Shown here piece after piece: positions 12,381 to 64,000 of a DNA stretch of 64,000 nt (the stretch's first letter is position 1; each line of letters begins with the position of its first letter). Source of the stretch: Eutrigla gurnardus (Eukaryota; Chordata; Actinopteri; Perciformes; Triglidae); assembly GCA_963514095.1 (NCBI GenBank), contig OY741270.1, positions 26,492,571 through 26,556,570 of the forward strand, written 5' to 3'. Both the position numbers and the translations under genes were made by a program. Under the pieces are notes generated by a model, which saw only the letters and a list, made by a program, of their open reading frames with translations, was not told the origin of the DNA and did not search any database.

Positions 12381-12399
12381 TGCACCTGAACTGTTCCCA

Positions 12400-12769
12400 G
12401 ATCAGAGTGAAGAGTCTGACATCGGTGCGTCGTCTCGATGAACGAGCCTCAGTTGTCAACATCATCGGTGTATCCGCCCCGCTTGGTGGGCCGGCCCGCG
12501 CAGGAACTCCAGCCCCAGCGAGGAGGACCCGCGGTGGGGGAGCGGAGCGCCGCTCAGAGCGGGACTGGACCACCGGAGGGAAGGACTCGTCCGGTAGCTC
12601 GAGTTAGCTGGCTAGCTCGCCGCTAGCTAATCCAAAACCTTTAAAAAAAAAAACACCCAGAAACATGTTTCCTCTCCGCGCTCTGCGGGTTGAACGGGAT
12701 GGTTGCAGAGTCGAGGAGGGGCTGTTGTGCCGCGACGTTTGTTGTTGATGTGTCCCCAGCCTTTGAGTT
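12400..12769 (+). promoter_or_regulatory. sav1: sav1 promoter and 5' UTR region
   Basis: GC- and CpG-rich against AT-rich flanks, with no TATA box in an obvious place. It contains GCTAGC/TTAGC clusters near 12604-12630, a motif also seen at the map4k5 5' end. Three upstream ATGs (12665, 12699, 12748) precede the start codon; those at 12699 and 12748 open frames that overlap it out of frame. The transcription start is not determinable by eye. Confidence 0.5.
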
Positions 12770-18362
<5,593 letters not shown>

Positions 18363-21300
18363 TGTGCGTCTCGCTGCCACGCCTCTCTGAGGTTTCCACA
18401 GTTTGGGAGCGGTCAGGGTTTCCTTTGAAATCATGATTGACTCTTAATTGCCTCTTTACCAAACACATCTGTGCCTTCGCTTGATCCAAATATATCAGCC
18501 GGGAAGTCAAGACACACATTGGCAAGGAGCCCAGCCCCCTCCCCCCCCCCACCCCCACACCGTGTGACACTCAATTTATGAATGACCATGTGACTGAAAA
18601 AAAAAACACTCCAATGAAGAAGAACCTATAATGTGCTACATCTATGGATTTCTGTCTTTGAGACGGAGGAGAACGGAGTCAGAAAGTCTGCGGATATTTG
18701 TTCAAAAACATCCTGAGATTGTGCCTTTTTTCTTTTCTTTTTTTTAAATAAAATAAAACGCAGCAACTACAGCTACTCCGTCATTTTTTCCTGTGGGAGA
18801 AAATGACAGGCAGCTTCTTCTAATTTGTTTCTATATGAAATACTTCATGACTTCTTCTTTTTTTTCCCCCTTTGCTTTGATACCCTCGTAAACTGAAACC
18901 ACACTCTTTTACATTAAACAAAGTGTGCATTTTTTCTTTTTTCTCTTTTTTTTTTAATGACACATCCTTTATAAGACAATCCACCAAAACGTTCACAGAT
19001 ATTTAAGTTTTGATATGAAACACGTCTTTATTTAAAGGCCTTTTGTCGGATGAAGCATCACATTTGATGCAGGGGTTTGAGCATCTTGTGGCTCTTGGCA
19101 TTACTGTAAGTCAGGAATATTCTTGTGAGTGTGTGTGTGTGTATATAAAATGAAACATAAATAAGCTACTGGAACTTTATAAACACTTCAGAAGACACAG
19201 CGACTTTGCCAAACAAGTGCAATTCAACTCCTTGTTTCGTTCTTTTTTTTGGGATATTTCTTGCCTTGGTAATGCCTTATCTTTATGGACTGACACGTCT
19301 CTTGTGTGGAAGAAGTGCAGGTTCTTGGAAGCCAATTCTATTGATCACTAATTGATCAGCTTAAGCCATTAAGATACTCAGAAATGTTTTTGTCTCGTCT
19401 AAACGGGTGCTAGCTTCTAATCAATTCACTCACTGAAGTGAAAAACATTCAAAATTTCTTCAAAAACGATTTCCACAGTAAAATAAAGCTGTTTCCTGAA
19501 TAGGGGTTTCTGATTGGTTTACAGTGGAATCGGTTTACAAAGAGCCTCCCTTCGCTGAGTCCTTCACTATGCAAGGTCTTTTCAGAATGATGTCATCAGT
19601 TTGTACAAATCTGATTTTGTGGATTGCAAATACAGGACATGAGCAATAAAGTCTGCAGTGAAGAAAAAAAAAAACCCTTGTGAATGTACAGTTGTCGAGT
19701 TCTTTCAAGACTTCTGATGAAACGTCATCCTTTTTTCTTATCAGACACGGGTTTTTAGGTCTTAAAATGAATAACTTGAGTCTAGTTTTCATTAATTTGG
19801 TCCAACTTTATTAGTTATTTCCTTGTAACTGAAATTTTTGCAAATCGTGGTGTGGAAAATAACAAGTGATGGCTTGGAAGAGGTTGATTCATTTGACTGT
19901 TCCCACAATACGTCCATGTGGGCAGCTTCTTTTTCTTTTCTTTTTACAGATAAAATCTTAAATTTCTCATTTAATTTGGGGTGTAAACGCAAACACAATG
20001 TAAACAAATGCTACTTCTCTTGACTGTTGAACGGAGCGCCACGAAGAAATGGGATTTTCAAAAACCTCACGAGTCTTAAACTGGACTTTGTGTGAAGGCC
20101 TCACTGATGTTGATTATACATTGTGGAAGACTCAAGAAGCCACTCGGCTGCAGTGCCTTTAAATTTCCAACCCTTGAGGTCAAACCTCAGTATAAACTTG
20201 CTAAATATGCATGACAGTGTTCCTGTGCAGTTGGTGACCAGAAAGAGAAGAAAAGAAAAACACACATTTCAATGCTGCAGCTGTATGTGATGCAGACGTT
20301 TTACAGTCGGCTCTGTGATCCGCGGAGCTAAAAACAAGCGTGATTGTACGGACGTACGGTAACAGTCTACGAAGCCAAAGAATAAAAAAAAAAGTGCTGT
20401 CACCATTACAAGCCTGTTTACAAATGCAAGCTGTTGTGAAAACACACACAAAGGTCGGGGCCTGGCTTCTTTCACCGTGCAACAGCTTCTCACAGATGAT
20501 TCAACTTCAGCGTGTGATGATGATGAAAGAGATGTGGAATGAGGATCCTTTTTTCTTTTTTTTCCTTGCCGCCCCGCCTAATAACAGCGAGCTTTGATTC
20601 CTCGGCGGGCCACAGAACAGCTACATTCCTCGGATTTTGCTCGAACATTCAGTGAGGTACACAACAATAGGTTATCGCCCGTCACCTCTGCATCACAATG
20701 GGAAACCCAAACCCCTCTTTTCTTTCCCCCCGAACCCAAAAACAGACACAGAGGACCACCGTGTTCTTCCAAAAAACTGCAAGCGGACTACAAAGTGAGG
20801 GATAAATGTCGGCTATGTTGTGTAAACTTTGAACTTTGACGTCTATTTTGTGCCGTTATTTGAAAGTAAACCCATCTTATCGACCCCCGAAACAACTTAA
20901 CACCCAAACCATCGAGTGTCTGTGTTTAACATGTTATTATGGCACAATACCACTTTGTCACAACTATTTAAACCTTTTTTTGTTGTTTTTTTTTTTAATA
21001 AACTTGACCTGGTTTCAGAGCTTAAAGATGACAGACATTAACCACTTACCATGCTGATGATGTTTGTAACATACAGTACATATTCTGGCTTTCAAACATC
21101 GCAGATCGTAGATATTGTTTCTTATAAACAGCACTAAACTTCAAAGAACGGAAACAATTGTCACAAATGGGGGGGGATTTTCACACATTTGGCTATGCTT
21201 TGAAAATCGAGGGAGGAAAAAAAAAGCAACCCGTCTGATGTGAAATCGGCAGCTGACTAGAGGTCGGATATGCCGAGGTCTCCTCAGGGAGTCTGTACAG

Positions 21301-21536
21301 GTGAGATCTGATCACAGACAGAAAGTGAGAGACAATGATAAATGGCATCCATTGCTTGAAAACGGGGCGCCGAGAAGAAGCTCCCTCTCTGCCTATACAT
21401 GAACATTATAGGGTCCACAATTAGGTTAAAAGTAGTGGATGTATTGGTGGGCAGCAATAAAAGAGTGCCTGATGGGTGAGGATGCTCCTCCTCCTCCTGT
21501 CCGTCACCAGGAAGTCCCTGCTGTACTCCATGGAGT
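18363..21536. other. sav1-atl1 tail-to-tail region: 3' UTRs and spacer
   Basis: The left end is sav1 3' UTR, including a C-rich tract at 18533-18560. The right end must hold the atl1 3' UTR on the minus strand. Minus-strand AATAAA (TTTATT on plus) occurs at 19807-19812 and 19028-19033, so atl1 transcripts could reach that far and overlap long sav1 transcripts. Open frames are short and unlike any protein I know. I see no additional gene. Confidence 0.5.
18747..18757 (+). terminator. sav1: sav1 proximal poly(A) signals
   Basis: Two overlapping AATAAA hexamers (18747 and 18752) lie about 385 nt after the sav1 stop. Later plus-strand AATAAA copies near 19483 and 19645 could extend the 3' UTR toward the convergent atl1 gene. 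Confidence 0.55.
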
Positions 21537-28986
<7,450 letters not shown>

Positions 28987-30240
28987 AATAGCGTCCGTAT
29001 ATCCCTCTGTGTGTCCGTTAATGAGCGACCCTAGTCGGTAGTCATGGGTGTCGAAGGGTGGGGAGGATGCCCTATCTTCACCAAAAAACGATGCTCGTAT
29101 CGCAGGAGGATGATGGAGCTTTTCTTCCCCCGGCGTGCAGCGGTACTCGAACGCGCCGCCAGGGGTCGCCGTTGTCTGTTGTCCCCACTTGGATTAATGT
29201 AGCAGCTCGACGACGCGGAACGGATGAATGTAGCTCAGCGGACCCGCGGTGTGAGTGCAACCGTTGACCATTCTGACTATGGCTGTTGCAGATGAATTCG
29301 AGTCTGTTTCGTTCAGCCCGTTATGGAACTATGTTTACAGCTTCCACCAGCAGGGGGCGGTAATTTCACAGAGAATGGAGCTCACGCTGCCTTCGCGTAT
29401 TGTAGTAAATATCTGAAACCTGCAGGGATCTATCGCAGTATGACGAGCGGTGGTGGTAGAAGTATGCTTTACTCCAACGTCCTGAATTAAAAATGTCAAA
29501 GTACAGAAGTATAAGCAGCAAATAAAGCAACTTAAAGATTCAAACGCAAACTATAATTTGATACTGCTTTTTATCACTGACGAACACATTGAAGAGTATT
29601 TTAATGTGAAGCCAACAAGCCAACCAAATGCTTTTTTTTATGTGCTCCATATTGTCATTATTTTAACTAATTAATACTGTATTGTGTTTTTTTTTTAAAC
29701 ACTGGACAGTTTGTTTTGTGTGTTTTTTTTTTTTTTTCTATGGGAGGCGTTCGATTTTCCATGGAGCCCCTGAACGCAGCATCAGGATCCTGTATCTGGG
29801 ACTCCACAGAGATTAGCAACAGACTGTTGCTTTTTCGGCCGATGTTTTTCTTGTTTGTTGGGGGGGTTTGGGAATCCATTCAAGTGTGACACTTTATCAC
29901 TATGAACGTAGTCTGCCGTTAACGTTTTAACGTGCGCGCGAGGCCTCTCTCCAACTGTCAGCGGCGGGAAATGACATGTCAACGGCCGACGCTGAACTTA
30001 ACGCCGGGATTCTTCGTGCGAGGACCGAACTCGACGGCAACGTCTGCGCTGCCTTTGCGCTGAAGGAGACGGAGCGAACGGCCGACTGAAGTTTAATACC
30101 GTTCCCTCGATAACAAAGAGCAGGGGGGGGGCTCTTTTCTTCGTTTGTGTGTGCGCTATTTCGACGACATCCTACGATTAAAGGCCTCGGCGATGTTTAG
30201 AATGCAGGACGTCCGCGGTGTTTGCGTTGTTAAAGGTACG
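28987..30240. promoter_or_regulatory. divergent atl1 / map4k5 promoter region
   Basis: The atl1 start codon on minus (28986) and the first map4k5 exon on plus (about 30000-30235) are about 1 kb apart and head to head. The stretch holds a CTCF-like core (29347-29359), an E2F-like GGCGGGAAA (29963-29971) and CpG-rich DNA at 29930-30200, with an AT-rich low-complexity middle (29480-29760). No gene is visible inside. Shared control is inference. Confidence 0.5.
29347..29359 (+). promoter_or_regulatory. CTCF-like core between atl1 and map4k5
   Basis: CCAGCAGGGGGCG within CCACCAGCAGGGGGCGGTAA fits the CCASYAGRKGGCR core exactly, and the flanking GTAA also resembles the extended consensus. A site between two divergent promoters would be a natural insulator position. 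Confidence 0.5.
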
Positions 30241-30760
30241 TGAAGTTGGAGCCAGCGGCGATGCTAGGTTAACGTGTGCTAGTTAGCGTTAGCTGTTAGC
30301 CGACTGGATGCTAGACTCCCCCCTGTCCAATAGTAGTGTGTTAGACATGGCTCCGGCTATTTGCTGGAATGCACAGCAGTGTCCACGCTAACGTTAAATA
30401 TTTAAGTGAGCTCTTAAGTGACTTTTCTTAGTTTGAATGGTAACCTTAGTTAAACAGAAAGCAGACAGCTGTTGGTGTTGGGTGACAGACGTCTTTTTAT
30501 GTTATCGCTTAAACACAGATTATGTGTTTTATTATTAGTTGTTACTACTTTACCTAACGAACACATACAGGTTTCATAAATACTTTTTTTTTTTTTAAAT
30601 CTCTTTATGTCTCTGTCAGGACATGGAGCCCGGAGGAGGACCGTCTGAGTAACAGCACACACACTTTTTTATATTCAGGACCTGAGCTTCCATCAAACCG
30701 CCGCCGCTGCCAAGATTTGATCAACTAAATGTAAACGGATCGCTGTGGCATCAAGCTACC

Positions 30761-54631
<23,871 letters not shown>

Positions 54632-55478
54632 GCCTCTCCGGGATCAAAGTGGACAACGGCCCTCGGTTTTTTTTGGGGGAGAAAACTCCAGACGTTCCCC
54701 CTCAGGTTTCCGTTGAGCGAAACGTCTGGTTTTAAAAAACGGTTATTGGGAGTTTGTGTTACCGATCACAGGATCGACAGGTCAGCGAAAAAGCCTCTTC
54801 AGTCAGATTCATGAGCGGCCTTAAACCAGCGACACGTTCACCCGCTTCGCGTTCACAAACGACGAGGAAAAACCGTCGTGAGCTGAAAGTGGAGAAACAG
54901 AAGCTCAAATCGAACATCGTTTGCTTAGCATTTTTTCCCTCACTTTTCTGTGCTGTGAACTGTGTTACACACAAGTTATCTAGAGGTGTTATTGACAAAA
55001 GTGCCATTAAAAAATTCACATGAATTTGTGATTGTATTAGCAAAACAGTGGGAGATTAACCGTGTCATAACATGTCACTCATAATCACGTTAGCGGGCTT
55101 GAGAGGAGATTTTACAAGCTCTGTAGTCAAACTATTAGCTCAGTTTAAACAGAAACCCTCCAGCATTGTGGGTTATTTAAGCAATATTTATTAACCTCAT
55201 GTTAAGTAATAGGGAATGTTTGATTTGCAGACCGTATGAACGGACAGCGACCGTGTGTGTGGATTAACTACCTAGTGAACCGTTCTAAGAAGCTTTGGGT
55301 TCTTTTTTAGCGCTGTGTAATATAGTCGCATCTCTCCGGCTCTGCTGCATTTTTAGAAGTTGGATATAATGTACATTTTTGTTTCTCTTTTTTTTCCCTT
55401 TACCTTCCTCTTTTATAGACCTTTTACTTCTCATTATTTGCACCATGTAAGCACTTTTGTACATTTTTTTTAATTTAA

Positions 55479-55573
55479 AATAAAATGACAAAATGAGGGA
55501 CAATGCTAGGTTTTGCTAACATCTTTGCATTCCCTTCGCAAAATGTTTAATGTATGCTGTTTTTTGTAATAAA
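55479..55573 (+). terminator. map4k5: map4k5 poly(A) signals
   Basis: AATAAA at 55479-55484 and again at 55568-55573, the second followed by a T/G-rich stretch (GGTTTGTTTGAGTTTTTG). The 3' UTR would be about 850-950 nt. Confidence 0.6.
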
Positions 55574-55599
55574 AAAACTGTTGTTAACAAGATCGCATG

Positions 55600-56560
55600 G
55601 TTTGTTTGAGTTTTTGTTTTGAGTGGATGATGCGACGGAGGTGATGGTGCGTGAGGAGCGTCTGATGGGAGGAGCAGGGGAATATAGTTTCCATGATTTC
55701 CCTGTTTAGTCTCTGACTTCACACAGCTGTACTAATTAGTCTCAGTGAGACGGGACGACACGCCAACTTTAAATCTTAAACGTTTGTGATGATGTCAGAG
55801 ATTTGGTTGTTTTGATCAGCAGCAAAAACAGCAAATGGACTCCTAAGGGAACTGCATCAATGCTAGAATGACAAACTGTTGCAGAGTGAGTGTTTCCTCT
55901 TTATTAATGGAGGTGGAGTCAGCTGTTTCTATGGGAACTGGAGTGGAAAAGGGAGAAATCAGTGGATACCGGACGTCAGGTGATTTCACCTTCAAAATAA
56001 AATCCAAACAATACCGCTAGCTTTACTTTTTTTTATTTTTTTACTGTTTTGGTCTACATCTACGTCTTTAAAAGCAGTTCCCTAATTTGCAATTTTAAAT
56101 CAATTTCCCATGTTGTGTGCTGGATTAAACATATTTTAGTTAAAATAATAGCTTGGTATAATTTAAACTTAGTACAGTTATTTGATCACTTTTGTTACTT
56201 TGGATTGAGATGAATAAAACAAAATATAATCAAATAAATTGGTTATTACATAGTATACTATATACTTTTGATTTCTTGGAGGTAAATTCACAAGCTGCCC
56301 AGCAGTATATACACATTGTTTTTAAATAATAATAATTGAATTAGCTTCACATTTACCAAGTGCAATATTAAACTTATGTACGTGATTATAATCCAGCCTA
56401 TACGTTTGTGCTTGTATATAAATTACACTCTTTAAATGCGGAAATGTCACCAGTTACATTATTTAAAAACTGGTATTTCTACAATCTGAGTACTTCTTCC
56501 ACCTCTGCAGAACAACAAAATAACATTTGACAGACGATTAGCTGAGGTTTCGAGTGCATA
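55600..56560. other. map4k5-cdkl1 intergenic stretch
   Basis: AT-rich spacer with no open frame of interest, no recognisable transposon and no RNA gene. The region turns CpG-rich only at about 56560, where the cdkl1 promoter begins. Confidence 0.6.
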
Positions 56561-56765
56561 GAGCATCACGTGTGTCGTGGACGTGATATGTTTTATTGTG
56601 AAGGCCGGGACCGGATGTTAGGGGTTTAATTCTCTCCGCCTTGACGCTTTAAAACGCGACGCTTCTCGCCTTGGAAGTTGAGCTTCGCTCGTGCAGCTTG
56701 TCGCTTGTTTGGAAGCAGCAGCTCCTCGCCGACTCCGACCGAAGAACATCTGCCAACATTTAACC
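56560..56765 (+). promoter_or_regulatory. cdkl1: cdkl1 promoter and non-coding first exon
   Basis: A CpG-rich segment with an E-box CACGTG (56567-56572), an ETS-like ACCGGATGT (56610-56618) and TTTAAAACGCGACGC. A likely 5' UTR exon ends at the donor CAACATTTAACC(56765)/GTAAGT. The coding exon then starts at about 57503 after GCCGGTCCAG, or earlier at 57354. The start site is inferred, not seen. Confidence 0.5.
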
Positions 56766-57404
56766 GTAAGTTTTTAACATTTACGTTTGCAGACGAACCG
56801 AACAGGAAGTGATTTTACTGAAATGTGTAGATATTGTAATGTCAGCTGGCTTCACGAAGAAACTTTGCTCGCACCTCAGGATGATAACTAACTGTTTCAT
56901 CATCACATGCAAACGTTTCAGTGTCAGTTGTAACCTGTTCATTCATATTTTTTGTATATATTTTTTAATTTTTTTGAATATTATTTAATGTTCAAACAAG
57001 TGCAGCACTTTGATTTGTATTTTCTCTCTCTGTCTCTCTCTCTCTCTGTTGTTTGTTTTCGCTCCACATCCCCCCCCCCTGGGAAATGACCTAATATACT
57101 TTGCATTGCAAATGTTTTCCTTGAGCAGTCTGGCTGTCGGGAGACAGGTGTAATGTTGCCTCAAGCAACTAAATCTATCTTTACTCAGTTTAAGAGGAAC
57201 CTGCCCATCATTTATATTTTAGAGTTTTGATTAAATTTGTATTCTGGTAAGAGTCTGCAGAGGTCAATCAATCTGGTTTCATAGCAAAGAAACGACCAAA
57301 TCCAACTAACATCTAGTTCATGTTTAAGAGGAGCATCATTGTGTCTTCTCCAGATAACACCCAACCTCCACACGGCCCAGTTTGGATCCTCATTCGGGAT
57401 TTAA

Positions 57405-63715
<6,311 letters not shown>

Positions 63716-64000
63716 GCGTGAGCAGAGCACCCCTCCCCTCCCCTCCCCAACACCTTCAACGAGCAGCGTTTTCTGAGACTCTGGTAGCTCCTTGGTTTTT
63801 AAAACGGAGGGTTTCTGTTCATCACGTGTCGGGTGTCGATACTGAGCCTATGCACTATTTCCCGTTGGTTCTACGTTTTCAAGCTGATTTTGTTGTATTT
63901 TGTACAGACGTGTAAAGACAAGTAGACCGAAGGTCAAACTACCATGTGCTACCTTGCCTGGTTTGCCAAATGTATTGTTTTTTTTTTAATATAACGATGG

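Overview
This is a vertebrate nuclear locus, most likely from a percomorph teleost fish. Five genes can be read exon by exon in the order nin(+) - sav1(+) - atl1(-) - map4k5(+) - cdkl1(+). As I recall it, human 14q22 has the same order and the same relative orientations for NIN, SAV1, ATL1, MAP4K5 and CDKL1. All coding introns are GT-AG and reading phase is continuous across every junction I joined. Fish origin is inferred from short introns, TTAGC/GCTAAC-rich promoters and several dispersed repeats I recognise from percomorph genomes. The species cannot be named from this window.

Layout. 1-10841: C-terminal part of ninein, about 1,743 codons in 16 exons, plus a probable alternative last exon at 8219. 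12400-18775: complete sav1 (415 aa, 5 coding exons). 18780-21536: tail-to-tail intergenic stretch and 3' UTRs. 21537-28986: complete atl1 on the minus strand (561 aa, 14 coding exons, including a 15-nt microexon). 29000-30240: divergent promoter region of atl1 and map4k5. 30761-54631: complete map4k5 (about 892 aa). It has a 39-nt cassette exon with a giant TG repeat against its donor and a probable 3-nt microexon. 54632-56650: 3' UTR and AT-rich intergenic DNA. 56650-63715: complete cdkl1 (352 aa, 9 coding exons), with an 8-bp-unit minisatellite of about 89 copies just upstream of its second coding exon. The window ends in the cdkl1 3' UTR.

The genes are not an operon and are presumably transcribed separately. 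They encode a centrosomal microtubule-anchoring protein (ninein), the Hippo-pathway scaffold Salvador, an ER-membrane fusion GTPase (atlastin), a GCK-family MAP4K and a ciliary/CDK-like kinase. SAV1 and MAP4K5 both bear on Hippo-type signalling and NIN and CDKL1 both act at centrosome or cilium, but the grouping reflects ancient synteny rather than shared regulation.

I found no unknown multi-gene system. The novel content is in splicing architecture (microexons, a NAGNAG acceptor, repeats abutting splice sites), in an expanded 8-bp minisatellite, and in several MITE-like repeats.
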